Assembly (NCBI RefSeq): GCF_900105675.1
Contig: NZ_LT629786.1
Location: 4,712,001-4,776,000, forward strand
DNA length: 64,000 nt
Reading direction: 5' to 3'
From: Pseudomonas synxantha
GTDB lineage: Bacteria; Pseudomonadota; Gammaproteobacteria; Pseudomonadales; Pseudomonadaceae
The translations under genes were made by a program, and so were the position numbers. Shown piece by piece: positions 1-9,413 of this stretch. The notes beneath the pieces are model-generated. The model was not told where the DNA came from. It searched no databases and worked only from the letters and a program-made list of their open reading frames with translations. Numbering within the stretch: the first letter of the stretch is position 1; every line of letters begins with the position of its first letter.

Positions 1-643
1 TTGAAAAGAGCCCAAAAGTAACCAAAAGGCTCTTGCCCCACCACTCGGCACCTCGCCCAGGCTCGGTGTGCCCGTAATCCGACATTGATTTGGGGGGCCG
101 CCGCCACGCGCCATCCATGGCGCGGGGCGGCTAAACCGGCATCCCTGCCGGTTTACCCCCCAAATCCCTGTCGAATTCCGGCCAGCGTGGTTTAACGGGG
201 CGCCTGAGATCAAAAACACAGCGAGGCGGCTTTATAGCCGACCTGAGCGTTGAAGTGTGCGCGTACCCCGTGGGAGCGGGCTTGCCCGCGAAGGTCGTTA
301 ACGATGAGACGGGCAACCAGAAAGAACGCGGCGTTCTCAGGTTTTTCGCGAGCAAGCTCGCTCCTACGGAAAAGCAGAAGCGCCGCCAGCGTATCTGCGA
401 TGCGCAGCGAGTCGCCTTTGATCTTGATCTCTGGCGCCCCGTTAAACCACGCTGGCCGAACGCAGGCTTGAAGCCGTGGGCAACCCGGCAGGACGCCGGG
501 TTAGCCGTCCTGGGCCAAGGATGGCCCATGACGGCGGCCCACGGATTCAAGCCGGAGAGAGGGCACACCGAGCCTGGGCGAGGTGCCGAGTGGTGGGGCA
601 AGAGCGTTTTGCTTACTTTGCCGCTTTTGCAAAGTGAGCCGCC
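1..643. repeat. Large inverted repeat pair around a REP doublet
   Basis: Two copies of a unit of about 200 bp face each other. The outer arms are perfect reverse complements over 45 bases (29-73 and 561-605), and weaker pairing continues outward to base 1 and to about 643. The inner arms (about 180-212 and 417-457) both carry the same GCCAGCGTGGTTTAAC block. The sequence between outer and inner arms is related but diverged, with the shared words CATCC.TGG and CGGC..CCTGCCGG. The left end may continue outside the window. The long reading frames here on both strands follow the palindromes and match no protein I recognise, so I do not call them genes. Confidence 0.7.
270..366. repeat. REP doublet (inverted pair)
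   Basis: A plus-oriented REP beginning GTGGGAGCGGGCTTGCCCGC at 270 is followed by a reverse copy ending GCGAGCAAGCTCGCTCCTAC at 366, about 55 bases apart. It fills the centre of the larger inverted repeat. This GAGCGGGC/GAGCAAGCTCGC subtype differs from the GGGAGGGGGCTTGC subtype found elsewhere in the window. Confidence 0.75.
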
Positions 644-727
644 GTAAGGGCGGAACCCATAGACGCCGTTACCTAAATAACGGATATGTACTCGGTCTGA
701 TCCAACATCCTGGTCGGCTCTCAGGCC

Positions 728-906
728 GCCATCGGGAGCAAGCCCCCTCCCATACTTGGATCGCGGTGCATCAATCATATAGCTATAAGCTGCCAGGGAG
801 CAGCAGCGCACCAAAGTTGTGTAGATACCTATGCCCCGATGAGGGAGTGTCAGCAAGCAAATCTGTGACTGACCCGCCGCCATTGGGGGCAACCCCCCTC
901 CCACAT
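728..906. repeat. Two REP elements in the same orientation
   Basis: REP palindromes of the ATCGGGAGCAAGCCCCCTCCCA type lie at 728-755 and, more diverged, at 879-906. The intervening 120 bases contain nothing I recognise. They sit just downstream of the hybrid kinase gene, on the 3' side of its stop codon. Confidence 0.65.
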
Positions 907-922
907 TGCATGGCATCGGCAG

Positions 923-3900
923 TCAATCCAGATAGGGCTGCAGGTCGCGACGAAACACCTTCAATACCTCGGACAACTTCAACCAAGGCTCCTCCAGATC
1001 GGCGCCGCGCTGTTCGCGCGCACATTTTTCCAGGGCCATGCACGCCTTGGCCAGTGGCAGGGCATCCACCAGCGAGCAAATGCCCTTGAGCCGATGCAGC
1101 GCCGCATTCAGGCGCGCAACGTCACGCTCGGCCAGGGCGCTCGCCAATACCTCATGTTCGTGATCCAGGCTCTTCGCCAGTTCCTGCAACATGCTGCGCA
1201 GCACCGGCCCGTCGGCCTGGGTCATGGTGCGCAAGGCCTGGATGTCGAACGACCGCTGCGACGCCACGCGGGCCAGCACACGGGTCCAGTGCTCCAGGGT
1301 CACAGGCTTGACCAGCAGCTCATCCATGCCAGCCTCCTCGCAGCGTTGCAGCTCATCGTTCATGGCGTTCGCGGTACAACCGATCACAGCGCAACGAGAC
1401 CGTTGTTGCTCGGCTTCGATGCACCGGATAGCCTCGCTCAAGGCATACCCGGACATGCCCGGCATCTGGCAATCGGTCACCAGCACGTCGAAATGTTGCT
1501 CACGCCAACGTTGCAACGCGGCGTCGGCTGAATCCAAGGCAATCACCTGATGCCCGAGGAACTGCAACTGCTGGGCCAGCACCAGGCGATTGGCCGCCAG
1601 GTCATCGACCACCAGCACCGAGAGGCTGCACCCCATGGGTGGCAACGTTGCGGTCGGCGTCGCCGGCACATCATCGGTGCTGACCCGATCCAGGCGCAGG
1701 TCAATGCACACCACCGTGCCCTCGCCCACCACGCTGTCGAGGTGAATGCGCCCGCCCATCAACTCCACCAATTGCTTGCAGATACTCAGGCCCAACCCGG
1801 TACCGCCATGTTCCGCCGCGGTCAATGCGCTCACCTGGGTAAACGGCTTGAACACTCGCGGCTGCTGCTCGGCGCTGATCCCCGGGCCGCTGTCCTCGAC
1901 GCAAAGGTGCAGATGCTCGGCTTCGTTCTCATCGCGCTGGCAACTGACACTGAGGCGAACCCCGCCCCGCTCGGTAAACTTCAACGCGTTGCCCAACAGG
2001 TTGTGCATGACCTGGCGCAAGCGCAGCGGGTCGAACCAGTAATAGCCCTGGGCGGCCGGATCAAATGCCAGGGTCAAATGCAGGCCCTTTTTTTGTGCCG
2101 TTGCTTCGAACAGGCGCTGGATGCCTTCAAAAAAGCCCTTCAACTCGACGGTCTGCGGAACCAGTTGCAGGTGACCGGCCTCGATCTTGGCCAGGTCCAG
2201 GCTGTCACCCATCAAGGCGATCAGCTCGCGTGCCGAACGATGGGCCACCTGCAGCGCTTCAGACACCGCCTGGCCGCTTGCCAGGCAGCGCTCTTGTTCC
2301 AGCTCGAGCAAACCGATGATGGCGGTCATGGGTGTACGAATCTCGTGGCTCAAGGAGGAGAGAAAGGCACTTTTGGCGTAGTTCGCTTCGTCGGCGGCCT
2401 GGCGGGCATCCATCAGTTGGTGCTCCAGGTCTTTGCGCTCGCTGATGTCGATCCAACCGCCCAGCAGCCCCTGCAAGCGGCCCTGGGCGTCAAAGAAGGG
2501 GACGGTCCACTGATAGACGTGCAAGCTGCCGCCGTTGAACTCCAGCTGCCGGTCGACAAACAACGGCTGCTGCGTGGCCAGTTGCTCCATGTGGCCTGCG
2601 TGCAAGCGCGCCGCCGTGGCTTCGGGCATGACCCCGCTCTCCATCAGCGTCAGGCCCTGAATCAACTCCAGCCGGGTCGCCAGTTGCTGTTCATAACTCT
2701 TGTTGCAGGTCATCAGCCGTCCGGCCAGGTCGCGGACGAACAGCGGGTTGGGCATGCCATCGAGCAAGGCGCGCTTGAACGCCAATTGGTCATTGAGGCG
2801 CTGCTCGGCTTCCAGCCGCTGGCGGATCTGGCGCTTGAGCCGGCTGTTCCACACCAGCGACACCAGCACAAACAACAGCGCCGTGGCCACCGTCCAATAA
2901 GCCCATGACGGCACCCGCTGCCAGGCCGGCAACGGAATCGCCACGGCGCCGATCCAACGCAGGCGCAACGCGCTCAACTCGGCCACCGGCAAGGCCTCCA
3001 GGGCTTTGTTCAGGATGCTCAACAGCTCAGGCTGATCCTTGCGCGCCGACAGGCAGTTTGACGACCACTTGCCATCGACACTGCGGCCGATTCGCAAACC
3101 GTCCTCGGTATAACTCTGTACCTCCACTTCGGTCTGCACGGTGGCGGCCGCTTCACCCCGTTGCACCAACTCACGGGCCTGGGCGTAATTGTCCACCAGC
3201 CGCAGCTCGATCCGGGGATACATCTGGCGGATATCATTCTCCAGCACATGGCGCGCCGGCAGCGCCAGGACCTTGCCCTCCAACTGCTTCAAGCCGGTCA
3301 GCGGCGCCGTATCGGCGCGTTCGACAAACACCCAGCCGGAGCCGCCAAAACCGTGGCTGAAGTCGAGCAACGCCCTGCGTTCCTGATTCGCCGCCAGGGT
3401 GGTGTTCATCTGCGCCCTGCCCGTTTCCAGCCACTCCAGGGTTTGCGCGGTGGAATGCACTTCTTCGATGACAAACTGCAAACCGGTCATGCGCGAAATA
3501 CGATGCAACAGGTCGACGTTCAAGCCCACCCAGTGACCGTCTTTGTCCTTGAATATGTAGGGCGACATCTGTTGGGCCACTACCACGACATGGGGATGCT
3601 GCAATAACCAGGTGCGCTCCGAGGCCGACAGTTCAACACGCTCGCCACTGAAACCGACGCCGAGTCCGGTGGTCCAGCGTGCGAGAATTTCGCGCTGCAC
3701 CGACTCGTCGATACTCGCCAGGGCACGGTTCATCATCGCCCCCAGCAATGGCTCGGCCGCACGGGTGGCGAAGGCAAAGCCGATGGGCGCCAGCCGGCTC
3801 TGCTCCTTGATCTGCAAGCCCAGATAGGGCCGCAGCGACTTGTAGGCGCGCACGATCACTTCATTACCGATAAACGCATCGGCATCGCCTTGCTTGAGTG

Positions 3901-4492
3901 CTTCCAGGCCGCTGTAAAGGTTGGGCGCAAGCATGATGTGGCTGTCGGGATAGGCAGCTTGCACGTTATGCACATTGGCGTAGCCGTCGAGCAACACCAC
4001 TTTCTTGCCCACCAGGTCGTCGTCTTGAAACTCGTCACGACGCAACACCACCACGGATTGATCGGGCATGTAGTCCTGGGTGAAGTGCAACCCGGGGACA
4101 TCGCGTTCATAGCCATTGGCGCTGGTCAGGATATCGATGGCCCCACTGCGTAGCGCCTCAACCGCCTGGGCCCGCTCGGCAAAGCCCAGTACCTGCATGG
4201 GCACCTGCAACCGAGCACCGACCAGGCTCAGGTAATCGGCGCTGATGCCCTGGTAGCGATTGCGGTCGCGGGTGATATCAATCGGCTGATAGTCATCAAT
4301 GGAAATACCCACCTTCAATGTTCGGTGCGTCGCCAGCCACTGCTGCTCGGCGGGCGCCAGGGGCAACGGTTCAAGGGGGATAAATGCCGGCACCAGTTTG
4401 AAGGGCAGACTCACGGCCGCCAGGCCTGCCGGTATTTGGGTAAGCCACAGCATGCACATCAGCCGCCATGTCCATTGGATCAAAACCTGCAC
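923..4492 (-). CDS. Hybrid sensor histidine kinase with two periplasmic solute-binding domains (BvgS/EvgS type)
   Basis: An inner-membrane kinase of about 1190 residues. It has an N-terminal signal or anchor stretch, two tandem SBP_bac_3 domains (about 45-280 and 285-510), a membrane helix near 530-548, a PAS domain (about 565-680), a HisKA domain with H-box SHEIRTP (His about 716), an HATPase domain, a receiver with VTDCQMPG, and a C-terminal Hpt domain with LHRLKG. This is the BvgS/EvgS layout for a multistep phosphorelay. No partner response regulator is adjacent, so the output is unknown. The frame opens at a TTG (4525). I prefer GTG at 4492 because AAGGAA lies about 10 bases upstream; an ATG follows at residue 12. 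The ligand is unknown. Confidence 0.85.
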   Translation of the reverse strand: MQVLIQWTWRLMCMLWLTQIPAGLAAVSLPFKLVPAFIPLEPLPLAPAEQQWLATHRTLKVGISIDDYQPIDITRDRNRYQGISADYLSLVGARLQVPMQVLGFAERAQAVEALRSGAIDILTSANGYERDVPGLHFTQDYMPDQSVVVLRRDEFQDDDLVGKKVVLLDGYANVHNVQAAYPDSHIMLAPNLYSGLEALKQGDADAFIGNEVIVRAYKSLRPYLGLQIKEQSRLAPIGFAFATRAAEPLLGAMMNRALASIDESVQREILARWTTGLGVGFSGERVELSASERTWLLQHPHVVVVAQQMSPYIFKDKDGHWVGLNVDLLHRISRMTGLQFVIEEVHSTAQTLEWLETGRAQMNTTLAANQERRALLDFSHGFGGSGWVFVERADTAPLTGLKQLEGKVLALPARHVLENDIRQMYPRIELRLVDNYAQARELVQRGEAAATVQTEVEVQSYTEDGLRIGRSVDGKWSSNCLSARKDQPELLSILNKALEALPVAELSALRLRWIGAVAIPLPAWQRVPSWAYWTVATALLFVLVSLVWNSRLKRQIRQRLEAEQRLNDQLAFKRALLDGMPNPLFVRDLAGRLMTCNKSYEQQLATRLELIQGLTLMESGVMPEATAARLHAGHMEQLATQQPLFVDRQLEFNGGSLHVYQWTVPFFDAQGRLQGLLGGWIDISERKDLEHQLMDARQAADEANYAKSAFLSSLSHEIRTPMTAIIGLLELEQERCLASGQAVSEALQVAHRSARELIALMGDSLDLAKIEAGHLQLVPQTVELKGFFEGIQRLFEATAQKKGLHLTLAFDPAAQGYYWFDPLRLRQVMHNLLGNALKFTERGGVRLSVSCQRDENEAEHLHLCVEDSGPGISAEQQPRVFKPFTQVSALTAAEHGGTGLGLSICKQLVELMGGRIHLDSVVGEGTVVCIDLRLDRVSTDDVPATPTATLPPMGCSLSVLVVDDLAANRLVLAQQLQFLGHQVIALDSADAALQRWREQHFDVLVTDCQMPGMSGYALSEAIRCIEAEQQRSRCAVIGCTANAMNDELQRCEEAGMDELLVKPVTLEHWTRVLARVASQRSFDIQALRTMTQADGPVLRSMLQELAKSLDHEHEVLASALAERDVARLNAALHRLKGICSLVDALPLAKACMALEKCAREQRGADLEEPWLKLSEVLKVFRRDLQPYLD

Positions 4493-4540
4493 CGATTGGA
4501 TTTCCTTGATTGGGCAAGTGAGCAAGTATGGCTCGCCAAA

Positions 4541-4568
4541 ATAAAAAGCCCGTCACGAGGACGGGCTT
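4541..4568 (-). terminator. Rho-independent terminator of thrC
   Basis: Perfect 9-bp stem AAGCCCGTC/GACGGGCTT with loop ACGAG. On the minus strand it is followed by TTTTTATTTT. It lies about 50 bases downstream of the thrC stop and just upstream of the kinase gene. Confidence 0.8.
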
Positions 4569-4620
4569 GGCCGACTGCAAAAAAGCTAACTGCCGGATGT
4601 AATCTGATCAACTGCGGGCA

Positions 4621-6030
4621 TCAGAGCGGCTTGCCGCGATTACCGTGTTGGCTGACAAACGCCTGCACTGCCTTCAGGTCGTTAGCCAGCACGGTGCAGC
4701 GCTCTTCACGTTCGAACAGGTCGACCAAGTGCTCCGGCAATTCCAAAGCCTTGCCAACACCGGCCTTCTCCACCGCTTCGGGGAATTTCACCGGGTGCGC
4801 AGTGCCGAGGATCACCATCGGGATGTCCAGGCTGCGGCGGCATTCGCGGGCGGCCTTCACACCGATGGCCGTGTGCGGGTCGAGCACTTCGCCGGTCTGG
4901 GCATAGACCTCAGCAATGGTTTGGCAAGTCTGCGCATCGTCCACGGCCAGGGAGTCGAACAGCTTGCGGGTTTCGGTCCAGCGTTCCTCATCAACGCTGA
5001 AACCGCCACCTTGCTTGAAGCTGCTCATCAGTTCGGCCAGGGCCGCGCCGTTGCGACCGTGCATGTCGAACAGCAGGCGTTCGAAGTTCGACGACACCAT
5101 GATGTCCATGGACGGCGACAGCGTGGCGTGCAGGGTTTCCTTGACGTACTGGTTACCGCTCATGAAGCGGTGCAGGATGTCGTTGCGGTTGGTGGCGACG
5201 ATCAGCTGGTTGATCGGCAGGCCCATGTTGCGCGCCAGGTAACCGGCGAAGATGTCGCCGAAGTTGCCGGTGGGCACCGAGAACGACACCGAACGCGCCG
5301 GGCCGCCCAGTTGCAGGGAGGCGTGGAAGTAGTAGACGATCTGGGCCATGATCCGCGCCCAGTTGATCGAGTTCACTGCCACCAGGCGTGTGCCCTTGAG
5401 GAAACTCTGGTCAGCGAAGCTGTTCTTGACCATTTCCTGGCAGTCGTCGAAGTTGCCTTCGATGGCGATGTTGTGGATGTTCTCGCCGAAAATGGTGGTC
5501 ATCTGCCGGCGCTGCACTTCCGACACGCGCTTGTGCGGGTGCAGGATGAAGATGTCGACGTTTTCGCAGTGCTTGCACCCTTCGATGGCCGCCGAGCCGG
5601 TATCACCGGAAGTGGCGCCGATGATCACCACGCGTTCGCCGCGCTTCTCCAGCACATAATCGAGCAAACGCCCCAGCAGTTGCAGGGCGAAGTCCTTGAA
5701 CGCCAGGGTCGGGCCGTGGAACAGTTCCAGCACCCATTCGTTGCCGTTCAGCTGGCGCAGGGGTGCGATGGCGTTGTGGGAAAACACGCCGTACGTCTCT
5801 TCCAGGATCTTCTTGAAATCCGCATCCGGGATGCTGCCGGTGACGAACGGGCGCATCACCCGGAACGCCAGCTCGTGGTAAGGCAGGCCAGCCCACGAGG
5901 CGATTTCTTCCTGGGTGAAACGTGGCAGGTTTTCCGGCACGTACAGGCCGCCGTCAGTGGCAAGGCCTGCCAGCAGGACGTCTTCGAAATTCAGGGCCGG
6001 TGCCTGGCCGCGAGTGCTGATGTAACGCAT
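4621..6030 (-). CDS. thrC: Threonine synthase
   Basis: Converts O-phospho-L-homoserine to L-threonine with pyridoxal phosphate in the cytosol; last step of threonine synthesis. The 469-residue protein begins MRYISTRGQ, typical of the family, and shows the PLP-lysine region PTLAFKDFALQ and the phosphate-binding stretch GATSGDTGSAA. Length matches the proteobacterial enzyme. It follows hom on the same strand after about 66 bases, so the two are probably one transcript, ended by the hairpin at 4541-4568. GAGGAGCCAGTC just upstream of the ATG is a good ribosome binding site. Confidence 0.97.
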   Translation of the reverse strand: MRYISTRGQAPALNFEDVLLAGLATDGGLYVPENLPRFTQEEIASWAGLPYHELAFRVMRPFVTGSIPDADFKKILEETYGVFSHNAIAPLRQLNGNEWVLELFHGPTLAFKDFALQLLGRLLDYVLEKRGERVVIIGATSGDTGSAAIEGCKHCENVDIFILHPHKRVSEVQRRQMTTIFGENIHNIAIEGNFDDCQEMVKNSFADQSFLKGTRLVAVNSINWARIMAQIVYYFHASLQLGGPARSVSFSVPTGNFGDIFAGYLARNMGLPINQLIVATNRNDILHRFMSGNQYVKETLHATLSPSMDIMVSSNFERLLFDMHGRNGAALAELMSSFKQGGGFSVDEERWTETRKLFDSLAVDDAQTCQTIAEVYAQTGEVLDPHTAIGVKAARECRRSLDIPMVILGTAHPVKFPEAVEKAGVGKALELPEHLVDLFEREERCTVLANDLKAVQAFVSQHGNRGKPL

Positions 6031-6096
6031 GACTGGCTCCTCTAAAACATTCTCGAACAGGGGCCGCCGAAGAGACGGGGCCCCTGGAACAAATCG

Positions 6097-7401
6097 TTAG
6101 TTCAGGTGTTCGACGCGAATACGCACCACCGGGCCAACCACACCTTGCAGGGCTTCCAGGGCGTGGATGGCATCGTTGATATGCTGCTCGAGCACGCGGT
6201 GGGTCAGCAGGATCATCGGCACCTGGCCGTTTTGCTCCTCGACTTCCTTCTGCATGATCGACTCGATGTTGATACCACGCTCCGACAGGATGCTCGCCAC
6301 CTGGGCCAGCACGCCGGGGTGATCCTGGGCCTGGATGCGCAGGTAGTAGGCGCTTTCGCAGGCTTCGATCGGCAGGATCGGATGGGCCGACAGCGAGTCC
6401 GGCTGGAAGGCCAGGTGCGGTACGCGGTTTTCCGGGTCGCTGGTCATGGCGCGGACCACGTCCACCAGGTCGGCGATCACCGACGAGGCGGTCGGCTCCA
6501 TGCCGGCGCCGGCGCCGTAGAACAGGGTGGAGCCAGCGGCGTCGCCGTTGACCATCACCGCATTCATCACGCCATTGACGTTGGCGATCAGGCGGTCGGC
6601 CGGGATCAGCGTCGGGTGCACACGCAACTCGATGCCTGCCGGGGTGCTGCGCGCCACGCCCAGGTGCTTGATGCGGTAGCCCAGGGCTTCGGCGTAGTTC
6701 ACGTCGGCAGTGGTCAGCTTGGTGATGCCTTCGGTGTAGGCCTTGTCGAACTGCAGCGGGATACCAAAGGCAATGGAGGCCAGGATGGTCAGCTTGTGCG
6801 CTGCGTCGATGCCTTCCACGTCAAAGGTAGGGTCGGCTTCGGCGTAACCCAGGGCCTGGGCTTCGGCCAGTACGTCTTCGAAGGTACGGCCCTTCTCGCG
6901 CATTTCGGTGAGGATGAAGTTACCGGTGCCGTTGATGATGCCAGCCACCCAGTTGATACGGTTGGCAGACAGGCCTTCACGGATCGCCTTGATCACCGGG
7001 ATACCACCGGCCACCGCGGCTTCGAACGCGACGATCACGCCTTTTTCGCGGGCCTTGGCGAAGATCTCGTTGCCATGCACGGCGATCAGCGCCTTGTTGG
7101 CGGTGACCACGTGCTTGCCGTTCTCGATGGCCTTGAGCACCAGCTCGCGGGCCACGGTATAGCCGCCCACCAGTTCGATGACGATATCGATTTCAGGGTT
7201 GGTGGCTACGGCGAAGACATCGTTGGTAATAGCAATACCGGTCGTTTCGTACTGAGGCTTTGGCGAACGCGTGGCAATTTGCGCCACTTCAATCCCACGC
7301 CCTGCACGGCGGGAAATTTCTTCAGCGTTACGCTGAAGTACGTTGAAGGTACCGCCACCGACGGTCCCTAACCCACAGATGCCTACTTTGACCGGTTTCA
7401 C
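6097..7401 (-). CDS. hom: Homoserine dehydrogenase
   Basis: NAD(P)-dependent reduction of aspartate semialdehyde to homoserine, the branch point to threonine and methionine. The dinucleotide motif GICGLGTVGGG is at the N-terminus. The catalytic and substrate domain follows, and a C-terminal ACT domain (HPGVLAQVASIL) is expected to mediate threonine feedback. I start at GTG (VKPVKVGICG, 434 residues), because GGGGAG lies seven bases upstream; an in-frame ATG five codons earlier lies over that GGGGAG. It is followed by thrC. The upstream gap carries several stacked hairpins. Confidence 0.96.
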   Translation of the reverse strand: MKPVKVGICGLGTVGGGTFNVLQRNAEEISRRAGRGIEVAQIATRSPKPQYETTGIAITNDVFAVATNPEIDIVIELVGGYTVARELVLKAIENGKHVVTANKALIAVHGNEIFAKAREKGVIVAFEAAVAGGIPVIKAIREGLSANRINWVAGIINGTGNFILTEMREKGRTFEDVLAEAQALGYAEADPTFDVEGIDAAHKLTILASIAFGIPLQFDKAYTEGITKLTTADVNYAEALGYRIKHLGVARSTPAGIELRVHPTLIPADRLIANVNGVMNAVMVNGDAAGSTLFYGAGAGMEPTASSVIADLVDVVRAMTSDPENRVPHLAFQPDSLSAHPILPIEACESAYYLRIQAQDHPGVLAQVASILSERGINIESIMQKEVEEQNGQVPMILLTHRVLEQHINDAIHALEALQGVVGPVVRIRVEHLN

Positions 7402-7421
7402 TGAAGAACTCCCCATGAAAC

Positions 7422-7467
7422 GGCCGACTCAAGGTCGGCCGTGAAAACAGCCGCACAACTGCGGCTC
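7422..7467 (-). terminator. Stacked hairpins between dsbC and hom
   Basis: On the minus strand, AGCCGCAGTTGTGCGGCT followed by GTTTTC (7450-7467) looks like the dsbC terminator. A second strong hairpin CGGCCGACCTTGAGTCGGCCG (7422-7442) lies immediately before the hom ribosome binding site. A GACCCG/CGGGTC stem lies further upstream at about 7476-7501. Confidence 0.5.
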
Positions 7468-7529
7468 TCAATTAATGACCCGTCGACGGTTCGCCGGGTC
7501 ATGATCGTCAAAGGCTCGACGATTAATGC

Positions 7530-8261
7530 TTACTTGGCACCCAGTGCCAGTTTGGCAACTTGCGGCGCCGGCTGGTAGCCCGGAATCACCTGGCCGTCGG
7601 CCAAAACGATGGCCGGTGTACCGTTCACACCAATGGACTGGCCGAGGGCGAACTGCTTGGAAACCGGGTTGGCGCATTTGGCCGCCTTGATTTCCTTGCC
7701 GTCGACCATCTTGTCCATGGCCGCTTTCTTGTCGGCCGAGCACCATACGGCTTGCAACTGCTCGTCACCCGGCGAACCCAGGCCCTGGCGCGGGAAGGCG
7801 ACGTAGCGCACCTCCACCCCCAGCTTGTTCAGCGCAGGCACTTCGGCATGCAGCTTGTGGCAGTACGGGCAGGTAGTATCGGTGAATACGGTGATATGGG
7901 TCTTGGTTTCGCCGATGGCCGGGTAAACCACGGTTTCCGCTACCGGGATACCGTTGATCAGCTTGGACACGCCCAGGCGCTCGGCTTTCTCGGTCAGGTT
8001 GACCGGCTTGCCATCCTTGAGCTGGAACAGGTAGCCCTGGACGATGTACTGGCCGTCGGCACTGGCGTACAGCACACGGCTGCCCTTGAGCTTGACTTCA
8101 TACAGGCCGGCCATGGGGCTGGCGCTGATGCTTTCGATAGGGGTGTCGAGCGCCAGGTTGGCCAGGCTCTTGCGAATGGTCTGCTCGGCCGCATCATCGG
8201 CGACGGCAAAGGTGGAAACCAACGCAATGGCTGCGGCGGCAATAATCTGGGTCAAGCGCAT
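7530..8261 (-). CDS. dsbC: Periplasmic thiol:disulfide isomerase DsbC
   Basis: Rearranges wrong disulfides in periplasmic proteins and is kept reduced by DsbD. The 243-residue precursor has a signal peptide (MRLTQIIAAAAIALVSTFAVA), an N-terminal dimerisation domain, and a thioredoxin domain with active site CPYC in TTCPYCHKL. A second cysteine pair further on is typical of the family. AGGAG six bases before the ATG fixes the start; the longer upstream frame reads into the xerD gap. It lies downstream of xerD on the same strand with a 149-base gap. Confidence 0.96.
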   Translation of the reverse strand: MRLTQIIAAAAIALVSTFAVADDAAEQTIRKSLANLALDTPIESISASPMAGLYEVKLKGSRVLYASADGQYIVQGYLFQLKDGKPVNLTEKAERLGVSKLINGIPVAETVVYPAIGETKTHITVFTDTTCPYCHKLHAEVPALNKLGVEVRYVAFPRQGLGSPGDEQLQAVWCSADKKAAMDKMVDGKEIKAAKCANPVSKQFALGQSIGVNGTPAIVLADGQVIPGYQPAPQVAKLALGAK

Positions 8262-8410
8262 GGGAACTCCTGAAGGCAGAGGCAGGGACGGGGGCAGAAT
8301 ATCGATCTGGAACCCAACTCGGGTCGTCCCCTTTGCGAACCGGCAAAGCCTACCACAGTTGGGCCGAGGGGCAGACTGTGGCAGGTAAATTGGGCCGTTT
8401 CCGACAGTTT

Positions 8411-9307
8411 TTATCCCCGTGGGTGATGCTTGGCGTGCATGTCCTGCAAACGTGCGCGGGCCACATGGGTGTAGATCTGCGTGGTGGATAAGTCGCTGTG
8501 ACCGAGCAGCATTTGAACTACACGCAAATCGGCGCCGTGGTTGAGCAAATGGGTGGCGAATGCATGGCGCAAGGTGTGGGGCGACAGGGCTTTGCCGATC
8601 CCGGCCACTTTGGCCTGATGTTTGATGCGGTGCCAGAAGGTCTGGCGCGTCATCTGCTCGCCGCGCAGGCTGGGAAACAGCACATCGCTGGGGCGCCCGC
8701 CGAGCAGCTCGTGGCGCGCATCGCGCATGTAGCGCTCGACCCACACAATAGCCTCCTCGCCCATGGGCACCAGCCGCTCCTTGCTGCCCTTGCCCATCAC
8801 CCGCAGCACGCCCTGGCGCAGGTTGACTTGCTCCAGGGTCAGGCTGATCAGCTCGGTCACACGCAGGCCGCAGGCGTACAACACTTCCAGCATGGCGCGG
8901 TCGCGTTGACCGATGGCTTCACTGAGATCCGGCGCAGCCAACAGAGCATCCACGTCAGCTTCCGACAAAGATTTAGGAAGAGGCCTACCTAATTGCGGCA
9001 TATCGATTTGTAGAGTGGGATCGGTCGCAATGAGCTTTTCCCGCAGCAGGTAGCGGTAAAAGCCGCGCACGCCGGACAGGAATCGTGCGGTGGAGCGTGG
9101 TTTGTAGTTCTGCTCAAGGCGCCACGCCAGATGATCGAGGATCAGCTCACGCCCGGCGTTGATCAACTCAAGGTTTTTGTCCTGCAACCAGCCATTGAAC
9201 AGGGCCAGGTCGCTGCGATACGCCTGGCGCGTGTTGTCCGACAGGCCTTTTTCCAGCCAGAGGGCGTCAAGGAAACGGTCGATCAAAGGGTGGTCGATGG
9301 CGGGCAT
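8411..9307 (-). CDS. xerD: Site-specific tyrosine recombinase XerD
   Basis: Acts with XerC at dif to resolve chromosome dimers at the division septum. The 298-residue protein has the N-terminal SAM-like core-binding domain (DRFLDALWLEKGLS) and the catalytic domain with Arg in CGLRVTEL, His-x-x-Arg in HTLRHAFATH, and His plus Tyr nucleophile in LLGHSDLSTTQIYTHV. All catalytic residues are present and the length is canonical. The antiporter gene is transcribed divergently upstream. Confidence 0.96.
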   Translation of the reverse strand: MPAIDHPLIDRFLDALWLEKGLSDNTRQAYRSDLALFNGWLQDKNLELINAGRELILDHLAWRLEQNYKPRSTARFLSGVRGFYRYLLREKLIATDPTLQIDMPQLGRPLPKSLSEADVDALLAAPDLSEAIGQRDRAMLEVLYACGLRVTELISLTLEQVNLRQGVLRVMGKGSKERLVPMGEEAIVWVERYMRDARHELLGGRPSDVLFPSLRGEQMTRQTFWHRIKHQAKVAGIGKALSPHTLRHAFATHLLNHGADLRVVQMLLGHSDLSTTQIYTHVARARLQDMHAKHHPRG

Positions 9308-9413
9308 GGGTACTCAAGGCAGCGCAGCATGGGGCTGTGCGAATTATTTAGTGAACTGTGGCAAGGGCCGCTAGTCTTTCATAGCCCGCTACTTCAAGGA
9401 ACAGGAAGCTTCA

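Noticed and set aside
131..916. Open frame of 261 codons on the minus strand and overlapping plus-strand frames
   Set aside because: They run through the inverted repeat and REPs. Similar peptides such as KCGRGLAPD recur at every REP in the window, which marks them as translated repeats.
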